49,107 bases of DNA from JANRKF01 sp033763575 (GCA_033763575.1 JANRKF010000022.1:1-49107), one strand, 5' to 3'. Positions 19,114-27,500 are shown, counted from the first letter of the stretch. The notes: generated by a model not told the origin, from the sequence alone. Numbers and translations: made by a program.

Positions 19114-20472
19114 ATGACCGACGACAATAACAACACGCCACCGCCGGAAGATCCGAACACCCAGCCGCCCGCCGCCGGGAGCGACAATAAGGATACCGGG
19201 AGCGCGCAGAGTTTTTCTTTCGATGAGGCGGCGCTCGAGGATCCGGATGATTCGGCACTGAATCGCCGTGGCTCGTCCCTCGGCGGAAATTCCAGCAAGG
19301 CGATGATGTTCGGCACGGTGCTGGTGCTCGGCACCGGCATCATACTCTATTATCTCTTTTCCGATAGCTCCGCGCCGCCACCGCCCAAGGGCGGCGGAGC
19401 CGTCGTGCCTACCAAGCCTTCCGGGGAAATCATCGCGCAGCCCGCCTCTTCACCGCCAGCCGCCAGCGGTATTTCCGCCCCTTCTTCAGCGCCTTCGGCA
19501 CCGCCTGCTCCGCCGCCGCCGCCACCGCCGCCGCCACCACCGGCACCACCCGCCGCAATCAAGGCGAAGAATGCGCCACCGCCGCAACTGCAGGCGCCGC
19601 TGGCACCGCCGGAAATCCGCGCCATCGCGCCCACCGAGGCGACGGCTAAAGTCATCGACAAGCAAACCGCCACCCGCATGCGCTCGAACATGCTGCTGGT
19701 AAACGGCGGGAAAACCGTCACCGACGATAAGAAGCTGGCGGCCCAGCAGGCGCTCGATTCGAACGATCCGAACGCCGAATTTGCCAGCAACGCCATCGCC
19801 GCCTCCGAAACCGAAACCACGGTGGCGACCAAGCTCAGCAATCTCGGCAAGCTGATCGCCCAGGGGAAAATTATCAACGCCGTGCTCGAAACGGCGATCA
19901 ACACCGACCTGCCGGGCACATTGCGCGCCACCATCAGCCGCGACGTCTACGCCGAGGCCGGGCGTGAAGTGCTCATACCGAAAGGCTCGCGCCTCATCGG
20001 CACCTACAATACCGGCGTCCTGCGCGGACAGAAACGCGTGCTGATCGTCTGGACGCGAATCATCACCCCAACCGGCATCGACATCGAAGTGGGATCACCG
20101 GCAGTGGACGCGCTGGGTAAAGCGGGCGTCGAAGGCATGGTGGATAATAAGTTCGCCGAATCCTTCAGCGCCGCGCTGCTCACCAGTCTGATTTCGATTG
20201 GCGTCGCCGTGGCGGCCGATGGAAATTTGAGCGGCACCAGCAGTAGCACCACCAACACCGACGGCAGCACCACCACCAGCGGTTCGGCCGGTTCCGCTGC
20301 CGCCACCAGCGCCGTACAGGCCATCGGCGGCGTCGGCACCGAAGTGGTCGGCAACCTGCTCGACCTGCGCCCGACCATCACCATCGACCAAGGTACGCGC
20401 ATCAACGTGTTCGTGAACAAAGACATCGTCATCCCCGGACCGGATAACTCGGGAGGCCTGTTCGTCGAATGA
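19114..20472 (+). CDS. virB10: VirB10 envelope-spanning core protein
   Basis: 452 residues. An acidic Pro/Gln-rich cytoplasmic part is followed by one membrane helix at about 67-88 (MMFGTVLVLGTGIILYYLF) and a long Pro-rich periplasmic arm containing a run of about 15 prolines. The C-terminal TrbI beta-barrel domain shows AVLETAINTDLPGTLRA, LIPKGSRLIGTY and TIDQGTRINVFVNKDIVIP. VirB10 links the inner-membrane energy source to the outer-membrane pore. The stop overlaps the virB11 start (ATGA). Confidence 0.95.
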   Translation: MTDDNNNTPPPEDPNTQPPAAGSDNKDTGSAQSFSFDEAALEDPDDSALNRRGSSLGGNSSKAMMFGTVLVLGTGIILYYLFSDSSAPPPPKGGGAVVPTKPSGEIIAQPASSPPAASGISAPSSAPSAPPAPPPPPPPPPPPAPPAAIKAKNAPPPQLQAPLAPPEIRAIAPTEATAKVIDKQTATRMRSNMLLVNGGKTVTDDKKLAAQQALDSNDPNAEFASNAIAASETETTVATKLSNLGKLIAQGKIINAVLETAINTDLPGTLRATISRDVYAEAGREVLIPKGSRLIGTYNTGVLRGQKRVLIVWTRIITPTGIDIEVGSPAVDALGKAGVEGMVDNKFAESFSAALLTSLISIGVAVAADGNLSGTSSSTTNTDGSTTTSGSAGSAAATSAVQAIGGVGTEVVGNLLDLRPTITIDQGTRINVFVNKDIVIPGPDNSGGLFVE

Positions 20473-21449
20473 GCATCACCGCGCTTGAAACCTATCTGCT
20501 GCCGATCAAGAAATTCCTCTCCGACCCAAAGGTGAGCGAGGTGTCGATCAACCAGCCAAAAGAAGTGTGGGTGGAAATCGCCGGCGACATGGTGCGCCAT
20601 GAGGTGCCGGAGCTCGACCTGAACCATTTGAAAGCGCTGGCGCGGCTCGTCGCCCAGTCCGGCGAACAAAAAATCAGCGAGGAAAGCCCGCTGCTTTCCG
20701 CCACCCTGCCCGACGGCTATCGTATCCAGGTGGTGTTCCCGCCCGCCTGCGAAACCACTACCACCGCCATGTCCATCCGCAAGCAGACGGTGGTCGACCT
20801 CGACCTCGACGCCTATGAGGCCATCGGCGCGTTCCAAAGCACCATCGTCCGCAAGATGGAAAACAAAGTGGATAAGGAACTGCGCGCATTGCTCGATAAC
20901 GGCAACGTGAAAGACTTCATCAAGCAGGCCGTGCTCGCCAAGAAAAATATCATCATCAGCGGCGGCACCTCGACCGGTAAAACCACCTTCTTCAACGCCA
21001 CGCTGAAAGTCATTCCGCCGACCGAGCGCATCATCACCTGCGAGGACGCCCGCGAGCTGATGATCCCCCACATGCCCAACCGGGTGCACCTGATCGCCTC
21101 CAAAGGCGGACAGGGCCGCGCCCAGGTCGATATGCAGGCATTGATTGAAGCAAGTTTGCGCCTGCGCCCCGACCGGCTGATGCTGGGCGAGCTGCGCGGA
21201 AAGGAAGCGTTCTCATTCATGCGCGCCGTCAATACCGGCCACCCCGGATCGATTTCCACCCTCCACGCCGACACCCCGGCGCTGGCCATGGAACAGCTCA
21301 TATTGATGATTATGCAGGCCGGCCTCGGCATCACCCGCGACCAGATCAAAAGCTATGTGGAAAACGTGATCAATGTTATCATACAACTCAAGCGCGGCCC
21401 GAAAGGCATGCGCTATGTGAGTGAGGTGTATTTTAAGGAGAGTCTCTAG
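20469..21449 (+). CDS. virB11: VirB11 hexameric secretion ATPase
   Basis: 326 residues with all ATPase motifs: Walker A GGTSTGKTTF (from Gly165), the Asp box ITCEDARELM, Walker B RLRPDRLMLGELRG and the His box TGHPGSISTLHAD. VirB11 is a cytoplasmic ring ATPase that works with VirB4 and VirD4 in pilus growth and substrate passage. Its intact motifs contrast with the degenerate VirB4. The TAG stop lies at the outer edge of an 8-bp repeat hairpin (21446-21537) that separates the gene from virD4. Confidence 0.96.
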   Translation: MSITALETYLLPIKKFLSDPKVSEVSINQPKEVWVEIAGDMVRHEVPELDLNHLKALARLVAQSGEQKISEESPLLSATLPDGYRIQVVFPPACETTTTAMSIRKQTVVDLDLDAYEAIGAFQSTIVRKMENKVDKELRALLDNGNVKDFIKQAVLAKKNIIISGGTSTGKTTFFNATLKVIPPTERIITCEDARELMIPHMPNRVHLIASKGGQGRAQVDMQALIEASLRLRPDRLMLGELRGKEAFSFMRAVNTGHPGSISTLHADTPALAMEQLILMIMQAGLGITRDQIKSYVENVINVIIQLKRGPKGMRYVSEVYFKESL

Positions 21450-21537
21450 GTTTCTTGGTTGCTCAGTCTCTAGGTTGCAGAACTGAGAAACTTGCCTTAT
21501 AAACTGACCTGGGAACCTAGCAACCAAGAAACCTAGA
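21446..21537. repeat. Inverted 8-bp tandem repeat between virB11 and virD4
   Basis: CTAGGTTTCTTGGTTGCT at 21446-21463 has an exact reverse complement at 21519-21536, an 18-bp perfect stem (19 with the flanking pair) around a 55-base loop. Each arm is built of 8-bp units (TAGGTTTC, TTGGTTGC, TCAGTCTC, TAGGTTGC). The left arm contains the virB11 stop codon and the right arm ends 12 bases before the virD4 ATG. No U-tract follows, so it is not a standard terminator. Confidence 0.85.
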
Positions 21538-21548
21538 AGTTTTTTTTA

Positions 21549-23393
21549 ATGGCACTAAACCCTACCCAGGCAAGCAACCTCAAACGGCAATTCGGAAACC
21601 AGATTTTCCTCGTCGTGCTGGTGCTTTTTCTGCTGGTGCTTCCCGTCTATATCGGCGTCTGCTTCGCGGTGGTGCGTAATTACGGGCAGGATTACCTGTA
21701 TTATGTGCACTACCCGCACGTCATGCTGCAATATTACCAGCCGCTCGCCGAATACTGGTACGAATACGCCAAATATTACTGGAATTTCGAAGGCGCATTC
21801 CCCCCCGAATATATGGAGCAGTTGCAGGGCTACACCATCGATTTCCTGGCGGTGCCGGTCGGCGGGTTTTTCCTCGGCCTGATTTTCCTCTATTTGTTCC
21901 GGGCGCCGCTCTTGGATTTCCGGCCATTCAAACTGCTCGAAAGCGTGCATGGCGATGCCCACTGGGCCACCGAATCCGAGATCAAACAAGCGAAACTCCG
22001 GGCGAAAAAAGGCCTGCTGCTCGGACAAACCAAAAAAGGCTATCTCATCGCCGACGATTTCCAGCACGTGCTGCTCTTCGCGCCTACCGGCTCCGGTAAG
22101 GGCGTCGGCTTCGTGATTCCGAATCTTTTGTTCTGGGAAGAATCGGTGGTGATTCACGACATCAAGGGCGAGAACCACGAGCTATGCAGCGGCTATCGCG
22201 CCTCTCTCAATCAGGAAGTATGGTACTGGAACCCGGCCGATCCGGACGGCGTCTCGCACTGCTACAACCCGCTCGACTGGATTTCCGACAAGCCCGGCCA
22301 GATGGTCGATGACGTGCAGAAAATATGCAACCTGATCCTGCCGGAGCAGGAATTCTGGCAGAACGAGGCGCGCTCGCTGATGATGGGCGTGATCCTTTAT
22401 CTCGTCGCCGTGCCGGAGAAAGTAAACTCGTTCGGCGAGGTGGTGCGCACCATGCGTTCGGATGACGTGGTGTATAACCTTGCGGTGGTGCTCGACACCA
22501 TCGGTAAGCGCATCCACCCGGTGGCGTACATGAACATCGCGGCGTTTTTGCAAAAGGCCGACAAGGAGCGCTCCGGCGTGATTTCCACGCTCAACTCCGG
22601 CCTCGAACTGTGGGCGAACCCGCTCATCGACGCCACCACGGCGCGCTCCGATTTCGACATGCAGATGCTCAAGAAAAAGAAAATGAGCGTGTTCTGCGGC
22701 GTGACCCCGGACAACTTAAAGCGGCTGGAGCCGCTGCTCAAAGTATTCTACCAGCAGGCCACCGACTTCATGACCCGCCACATGCCGCGCAAAGACGAGC
22801 CGCACGGTGTGCTGTTCATGATGGATGAGTTCCCGTCGCTGGGCGAGATGCCGCAGTTCCAGGTCGGTATCGCCTATTTCCGGGGGTACCGCGTGAAGCT
22901 GTTTTTGATTGTGCAGGATACGCAGCAGCTCAAAGGCATTTACGAGGAAGCGGGCATGAACAGCTTCCTCTCCAACAGCTATTACCGCATCACCTTCGCC
23001 GCGAACAACATCGAAACCGCGAACCTGATTTCGCAGCTGATCGGCAATAAAACCGCCATGCAGAAATCGCACAACAAGCCGCAATTCTTCGACATGAACC
23101 CGGCGGCGCGCACCATCAACACCTCCGAGGTGCAGCGCGCCCTGCTGCTGCCGCAGGAAGTCATCACCCTGCCACGCGACGAGCAGATTATTCTCATCGA
23201 GTCCTTCGCGCCGATCCGCACCAATAAAATTTTCTACTTCAAGGATAAGTTTTTCAAGGCACGGCTGCTGCCACAATCGCCGGTGCCGCAGCAGGAACCG
23301 TATGATCCGCGCAAGAAAAAAGCGGCGCCTCCGCCACCTGCCGCTGCCGCTGAACCGGCCAAACCCGCCGAAGCAGCGAAACCTGCGAGCTAA
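21549..23393 (+). CDS. virD4: VirD4 type IV coupling protein
   Basis: 614 residues with two N-terminal membrane segments (about 20-42 and 100-120). The ATPase domain has Walker A APTGSGKGVG (near 178-187), VIHDIKGEN and Walker B GVLFMMDEFPSLGEM. VirD4 recruits substrates to the secretion channel. The C-terminal 40 residues are Lys/Pro/Ala-rich (KKKAAPPPP) as in many coupling proteins. The start is preceded by a T-run without a clear Shine-Dalgarno. It is the last gene of the operon and its stop overlaps, tail to tail, the end of an unknown gene on the other strand. Without a relaxase nearby, effector transfer is more likely than conjugation. Confidence 0.95.
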   Translation: MALNPTQASNLKRQFGNQIFLVVLVLFLLVLPVYIGVCFAVVRNYGQDYLYYVHYPHVMLQYYQPLAEYWYEYAKYYWNFEGAFPPEYMEQLQGYTIDFLAVPVGGFFLGLIFLYLFRAPLLDFRPFKLLESVHGDAHWATESEIKQAKLRAKKGLLLGQTKKGYLIADDFQHVLLFAPTGSGKGVGFVIPNLLFWEESVVIHDIKGENHELCSGYRASLNQEVWYWNPADPDGVSHCYNPLDWISDKPGQMVDDVQKICNLILPEQEFWQNEARSLMMGVILYLVAVPEKVNSFGEVVRTMRSDDVVYNLAVVLDTIGKRIHPVAYMNIAAFLQKADKERSGVISTLNSGLELWANPLIDATTARSDFDMQMLKKKKMSVFCGVTPDNLKRLEPLLKVFYQQATDFMTRHMPRKDEPHGVLFMMDEFPSLGEMPQFQVGIAYFRGYRVKLFLIVQDTQQLKGIYEEAGMNSFLSNSYYRITFAANNIETANLISQLIGNKTAMQKSHNKPQFFDMNPAARTINTSEVQRALLLPQEVITLPRDEQIILIESFAPIRTNKIFYFKDKFFKARLLPQSPVPQQEPYDPRKKKAAPPPPAAAAEPAKPAEAAKPAS

Positions 23394-23772
23394 CGCATCG
23401 GTTCCTGATCTTTTGATTCCATGCCCAGTAATTTGAGCAATGGCTTGCTGTCGGCAATCGTCAGCATGACGGCGGCCACGATACCGGTGACGGTGGCGCC
23501 TTTCAGCAGGGCGTCGGTCTGGCTGGTGCGGTTGATATATTTCCATTTCCGGAAAATATTTTCGTAGCCTTCGCCCAGCCCCATATGGTTCATGCGCTCA
23601 ACCAGGCGCGTGCCATATTCCGTCTTGGTTGCCATGGATTTCTCAAGGAACGTTTCCACCGAGACCGTATTATGAATGCGGTCCTGAACATTGCCCTTGT
23701 TGCGCGGCTCCAACCCCCCGCCCTTGCCCTGATGGAGAAGATCGTCAAATGCGCCGTAACGCTTCAGATTAA

Positions 23773-24502
23773 GGGGCTGGTCTAGATAAGCGGTTTGCGT
23801 GACTGTTTTTTCGTATTCAGATTACACCATTTCAGGAGCGTATGCATCTGGTTTTTCGGTGAGCCGTAATTGAATCTGAATTCGCATTCTTTCAGGAACA
23901 GATGGAAGTGTTGCTTGGGGATGCCATTATATTTCCGTAAGCATCGTTTTGCCTGATTCCAGAAATTTTCGATGCCGTTGATATGGTTCTTGCCGACGGC
24001 ATATTCTTCGCTGTGATTGATACGTTCATGATGAAATTCTGACACATCAAGCGCGTTGTATGCTGTCCAACAGTCGGTATAAACAATCGAGTCTGGCTGC
24101 ACCTTTGCGCGGATGATTGGCATCAGCGTCGCGCTGCTTGCATCAGGAATCATGCAGGCATAGACGCGTCCACCACGCTTGAGCAAGCCGAACACCGGAA
24201 CCTTGCCCGCCGCACCTCGGCCACGCGTTCCCTTGCGCACACCACCGAAGTAGCTTTCATCCACTTCCACCTCACCATCGAACGGAAATTCCAGCTCCAG
24301 ATGGGCAGTAATAATATCGCGCAGTTTATGATAAAACAGGTGCGCCGTGTGGTAGTTCACGCCTACCAAATCTGCCGCCGTCCGTGCCGTCACTTGTGCC
24401 ACAAACATTTCCACCAGCTTTATCTGCTGGTATCTCTCTAATCTACAACGCTTTATTCCCATCTGATAAGCCTAACTTGAAGTGCTTATCTAGACCAGCC
24501 CC
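23773..24502. mobile_element. IS1595-family (ISXO2-like) insertion sequence, complete
   Basis: 730 bp bounded by perfect 19-bp inverted repeats GGGGCTGGTCTAGATAAGC. The flanking target CAGATTAA is duplicated at 23765-23772 and 24503-24510, 8 bp as expected for this family. It holds one intact transposase gene on the minus strand. Intact ends, target duplication and transposase point to a recent insertion. Confidence 0.95.
23782..24462 (-). CDS. IS1595-family (ISXO2-like) transposase
   Basis: 226 residues with an N-terminal helix-turn-helix region (ARTAADLVGVNYHTAHLFY) and a DDE-type core. Candidate acidic residues are the Asp in EVEVDESYFGG, the Asp in SIVYTDCWTAY and the Glu/Asn in NHINGIENFWNQAK. 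The YFGG and GIENFWNQAKRCLRKYNG motifs are typical of ISXO2-like transposases. It fills almost the whole element. No frameshift is seen, so it is probably active. Confidence 0.95.
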   Translation of the reverse strand: MGIKRCRLERYQQIKLVEMFVAQVTARTAADLVGVNYHTAHLFYHKLRDIITAHLELEFPFDGEVEVDESYFGGVRKGTRGRGAAGKVPVFGLLKRGGRVYACMIPDASSATLMPIIRAKVQPDSIVYTDCWTAYNALDVSEFHHERINHSEEYAVGKNHINGIENFWNQAKRCLRKYNGIPKQHFHLFLKECEFRFNYGSPKNQMHTLLKWCNLNTKKQSRKPLI

Positions 24503-24659
24503 CAGATTAATATAGGTGCTCTGGTGCACGTCCCGGTTCACCATCCACAGGCCGGAGATGAGCGAAACCGGATAGGTGAGCGCCTGCAGCCATCTGGTCG
24601 CAGCGCTGGCCTCCGGCGCTTTTTCCGGCGCGGCAGTGAGCGGTTCGGGCGTCTCCATC

Positions 24660-25187
24660 TCACCGCTCCCTTTCTGCGGTTTCGAACCCGAGCAATTCCT
24701 TGAGCGAATGGCTTTGCGCAACGGTGAGCAATACGCCGAGCGTCACACCGGTTGCGGCCAGTCCGTTTGTCACCGCCTGCTGCCTGTGGCCACGGTTGAC
24801 GAACGTCCATTTCTTTTCGATATTCCTCGCCCCCATCCAGCCCTCGCCATATCCGGCTCTTTCCATCTGATGGACTGCCGCATCGGAGGTAAGCTCTTTG
24901 AGGATATTGAGCTGTCTGCTGTATTCAGGACCTGAGATTTTTCCCTCCATGGCCTTCCGGGTGAGCGCGGCAGAATCCACATCAAACTTTTTTTCAAGCT
25001 CGCCGAACCATGGATTGCCCGGAATATCGCCGAGTTTCTGCCGCGTCGCGTTGTGCAGCTCCGACCCCGCCGTCCACATCCCCATCAGCAGCGACGCCGG
25101 ATACGCAATAACCCGCAGCACCCTGTTGTAAAACGGGATCTCCCTGGGGTGCGCGGGCGCTTTGGTCTGTTCGGCGGATTTTTCCAT
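24660..25187 (-). CDS. Unknown membrane-associated protein, paralog of the IS-split neighbour
   Basis: 175 residues. A charged N-terminus is followed by a hydrophobic segment (RVIAYPASLLMGMWTAG, about 30-46), a soluble helical middle, a GYGEGWMGARNIEKKWTFVNRG block and a C-terminal hydrophobic stretch (ATGVTLGVLLTVAQS) before KELLGFE. The same layout and several identical residues occur in the downstream split gene, so they are tandem duplicates. The pair faces virD4. I do not recognise the family. A role as a secretion accessory or substrate is only a guess from location. Confidence 0.7.
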   Translation of the reverse strand: MEKSAEQTKAPAHPREIPFYNRVLRVIAYPASLLMGMWTAGSELHNATRQKLGDIPGNPWFGELEKKFDVDSAALTRKAMEGKISGPEYSRQLNILKELTSDAAVHQMERAGYGEGWMGARNIEKKWTFVNRGHRQQAVTNGLAATGVTLGVLLTVAQSHSLKELLGFETAERER

Positions 25188-25282
25188 TCCACCATTTTAC
25201 CATGGCCATCCGAAAGTTTTGTGAAAGTTTTGTGAAGATGGAATCGGACGCGCAGAATAAATAATTAATATATTACAAATAG

Positions 25283-26050
25283 TTATTTAACAAGCGGGGA
25301 GCTGGCCACGGCGCCTTGCCGCTTCGGCATCCGCCCTGCCAGATATGCCATCCGGCCCGCTTCCACCGCTGCTTTCATGGCGCGGGCCATCATCACCGGG
25401 TCTTTCGCCTCGGCAATCGCCGTGTTCAGCAGCACGCCCGCGCAGCCCAGCTCCATGGCAATCGCCGCGTCCGATGCCGTGCCGATCCCCGCATCCACCA
25501 GCACCGGCACTTTCGATTGCGCGACGATGTTGGCGATACGCTCAGGATGCACAATCCCCAGCCCGGAGCCAATGGGCGCGGCGAGCGGCATCACCGCAAC
25601 GACCCCCGCTTCCTCCAGCCGTTTGCAGCCGGGCGCGTCGTCGGTGGCATAGGCCATCACCTGGAACCCATCTTTGACCAGCATCTCCGCGGCTTCGAGC
25701 GTTCCCGCCATATCGGGGAGCAGGGTATTTTTATCGCCGATCACTTCGAGCTTCACCAGCGTCCAGCCGCCCAGCTCGCGGGCGAGTTTCAGCGTGCGCA
25801 CGGCCTCCTCGGCGGTGTAGCACCCGGCGGAATTGGGCAGGTAGGTATATTGGGTTGGCGGCAGTAATTGTTGAATGCTTCCATCACCCGTTTGTGACAG
25901 GTCGGTACGCCGCAGCGCCACCGTGACGATCTCCGCGCCGCTTGCCTCCACCGCCGCTTTCATAATGGCAGGCGACGGGTAACGCCCGGTGCCGACCAGC
26001 AGGCGCGAGGCGTAGGTTTTTCCGGCGAGAATAAAGGCGTCTTTGGTCAT
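25283..26050 (-). CDS. thiG: Thiazole synthase
   Basis: 255 residues from the ATG at 26050 (TKDAFILAGKTYASRLLVGTGRYP follows); a longer frame from 26101 reads through repeat DNA and is less likely. ThiG builds the thiazole phosphate of thiamine from deoxyxylulose phosphate, dehydroglycine and ThiS-thiocarboxylate. Family segments are the probable Schiff-base Lys in LVKLEVIGD, VMPLAAPIGSGLG, PVLVDAGIGTASDAA and GVLLNTAIA. The start codon lies inside a 7-bp repeat (ATGACCAAAGAC). It follows thiS on the same strand. Confidence 0.95.
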   Translation of the reverse strand: MTKDAFILAGKTYASRLLVGTGRYPSPAIMKAAVEASGAEIVTVALRRTDLSQTGDGSIQQLLPPTQYTYLPNSAGCYTAEEAVRTLKLARELGGWTLVKLEVIGDKNTLLPDMAGTLEAAEMLVKDGFQVMAYATDDAPGCKRLEEAGVVAVMPLAAPIGSGLGIVHPERIANIVAQSKVPVLVDAGIGTASDAAIAMELGCAGVLLNTAIAEAKDPVMMARAMKAAVEAGRMAYLAGRMPKRQGAVASSPLVK

Positions 26051-26120
26051 TGGTCTTTGGTCTTTGGTTAAAGTGCCGACGAAGTCTAAACTAAAGACCA
26101 AAAACCAACAACCAAAGACT
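26039..26120. repeat. Inverted 7-bp tandem repeat between thiS and thiG
   Basis: The left arm on the plus strand has units TTTGGTC, ATTGGTC, TTTGGTC, TTTGGTT. The right arm is the complementary type (AAGACCAAAAACCAACAACCAAAGAC). The left arm carries the thiG start codon and the right arm abuts the thiS stop codon. The arms can pair over about 25 bases with mismatches. Confidence 0.8.
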
Positions 26121-26316
26121 AGCCACCCCCTACAAATGTGACCACCTCAATCGCATCGCCCTCGGCCAATTGGGCCTGGGCATAGGTCGAGCGCGGCACA
26201 ATCTCGCGATTGCGCTCAATCGCCACCTGGCGCGGGTTCAGGCGCAGCTCCTCCACCAGCGCGGCAATGGTGCTGGCTTTGGTGGTGCTAGGGGTGCCGT
26301 TTATGGTAAGCCTCAT
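26119..26316 (-). CDS. thiS: Sulfur carrier protein ThiS
   Basis: 65 residues of ubiquitin-like fold with the essential C-terminal Gly-Gly (TFVGGG). Typical segments are LRLNPRQVAIERNREIVPRS and GDAIEVVTFVGGG. ThiS carries sulfur as a C-terminal thiocarboxylate to ThiG. Its start and stop both sit at the edges of inverted repeat blocks that flank it on each side. No ThiF-like activating gene or thiO is seen here, so these must be encoded elsewhere. Confidence 0.92.
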   Translation of the reverse strand: MRLTINGTPSTTKASTIAALVEELRLNPRQVAIERNREIVPRSTYAQAQLAEGDAIEVVTFVGGG

Positions 26317-26390
26317 GGTCTATGGTCTTTAGTGGACGATTAGCAAGCAATACTATAGACTAACGACCAAAGACCAACAACTAAAGACTC
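26316..26390. repeat. Inverted 7-bp tandem repeat between thiS and aroQ
   Basis: The left arm begins ATGGTCT, ATGGTCT, TTAGTGG. The right arm contains GACTAACGACCAAAGACCAA and CAACTAAAGACTC, roughly the reverse complement. It fills the space between the divergent starts of thiS and aroQ and ends within a few bases of both. Confidence 0.75.
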
Positions 26391-26392
26391 CT

Positions 26393-26830
26393 ATGACCAA
26401 ACAAATCCTCATCATCCACGGCCCGAACCTGAACACGCTCGGCGCCCGCGAACCGGAAATTTACGGCACGGAAACGCTCGCCGACATCAATAAGAAATGC
26501 GAGGAAAAGGCAGCGTCGCTGGGTCTTGCCGCCGAATGCTACCAGTCCAACCATGAGGGCGAGCTGGTGAGTAAAATCCAGGAAGCGGGCAAAAGCGCCG
26601 CCGGGCTCATCATCAATGCCGGGGCCTATACCCACACCTCGATCGCGATCATGGACGCGCTGCTCACCGTCACCATCCCGGTGATCGAGGTGCATATGTC
26701 GAATATTTTCCGGCGCGAGGAATTCCGCCACCAGTCTTACGTTTCCAAAGCCGCCAAGGGCATCATCTGCGGCTTCGGCAGCAATTCCTACATGCTCGGG
26801 CTGGAGGGCATGGCCGGACTGCTCAAATGA
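26393..26830 (+). CDS. aroQ: Type II 3-dehydroquinate dehydratase
   Basis: 145 residues, the compact type II form. It dehydrates 3-dehydroquinate in the shikimate pathway. Visible are HGPNLNTLGAREPEIYG with the catalytic Tyr, the QSNHEGELV loop, NAGAYTHTSIAIMDAL and EVHMSNIFRREEFRHQS with the active-site His. The start ATG directly follows the repeat hairpin shared with thiS. The stop overlaps the next gene (ATGA). Confidence 0.96.
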   Translation: MTKQILIIHGPNLNTLGAREPEIYGTETLADINKKCEEKAASLGLAAECYQSNHEGELVSKIQEAGKSAAGLIINAGAYTHTSIAIMDALLTVTIPVIEVHMSNIFRREEFRHQSYVSKAAKGIICGFGSNSYMLGLEGMAGLLK

Positions 26831-27498
26831 AAAAATACGGCCATCGCGGCGCGTGCGGCCATGCGCCGGAAAATACACTGGCCTCCTTCCGCCGCGCCAT
26901 CGAAATGGGCGTGGACGGCATCGAATTCGACATCCAGCTCTCGAAAGACGGCGAGCCGGTGGTGATTCATGACGAGTCGCTGGAGCGCACCACCAGCGGC
27001 AGCGGCAACGTGGCCGATTTCACCTATGCCGAGCTGCAAAAATTCGATGCAGGAAATGGCGAAAAAATTCCGCATTTGAACGATGTTTTCGCGCTGGCCG
27101 ATAAACGCTGCGAACTATTGATCGAACTGAAATGCGACGCGGTGGCGGTGGTGGAAAAAATCATCCGCGCACAGGTCGCCAAAGGCTGGAAATACGAGCA
27201 GCTTCCCGTGCTTTCTTTCAACCATTTCTGGCTGCAGGATATACGGCGCATCAACCCGGAAATCCTTACCTGCGCTTCGTTTGAAGCGATTCCTGTATCG
27301 CTGGCCGCCATCGGCAGCGAGGCCGGGGCAGGCATCATCGGCCCGTATGTCGGCGCCATCACCCAGGCGCTGGTGGATGACGCGCATGCGCGGGGCATGA
27401 AGGTCGTCACCTGGACCGCCAACACGCCGGAACAGATCGCCGCCGCCAAAGCGCTGGGCGTCGACGGCATCATCAGCGATTATCCTGAGCGGTTATAA
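26827..27498 (+). CDS. ugpQ: Glycerophosphodiester phosphodiesterase
   Basis: 223 residues of the GDPD family, a TIM barrel that hydrolyses glycerophosphodiesters to glycerol-3-phosphate and an alcohol. The opening GHRGACGHAPENTLASF, DGIEFDIQLSKDGEPVVIHDE and closing GMKVVTWTANT, LGVDGIISDYP carry the metal-binding Glu/Asp and catalytic His pair. No signal peptide is seen, so it is cytosolic like UgpQ. It overlaps aroQ by four bases. Confidence 0.92.
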   Translation: MKKYGHRGACGHAPENTLASFRRAIEMGVDGIEFDIQLSKDGEPVVIHDESLERTTSGSGNVADFTYAELQKFDAGNGEKIPHLNDVFALADKRCELLIELKCDAVAVVEKIIRAQVAKGWKYEQLPVLSFNHFWLQDIRRINPEILTCASFEAIPVSLAAIGSEAGAGIIGPYVGAITQALVDDAHARGMKVVTWTANTPEQIAAAKALGVDGIISDYPERL

Positions 27499-27500
27499 AT

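Larger units (their letters stand above)
23390..24658 (-). pseudogene. Unknown membrane protein gene split by an IS1595-family element
   Basis: Two fragments, 24658-24503 and 23764-23390, flank an insertion. Removing the element and one copy of the 8-bp target joins them in frame (YINL-KRYGAF) to a 176-residue protein, almost the length of the intact upstream paralog (175 residues). Shared features are an N-terminal YP-SL--G-W membrane segment, a GLGEGYENIFRKWKYINR block and a C-terminal helix pair ending LLKLLG. The start ATG at 24658 lies one base after the paralog's stop codon, so the two were translationally coupled. Function unknown. Confidence 0.85.

Noticed and set aside
23700..23780. 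A tRNA or att site guiding the mobile element
   Set aside because: The element is a DDE-type insertion sequence with a simple 8-bp target duplication; no tRNA sequence is present.
26316..26392. TPP riboswitch before thiS
   Set aside because: The 76 bases upstream are filled by the inverted heptamer repeat, with no THI-box sequence visible.
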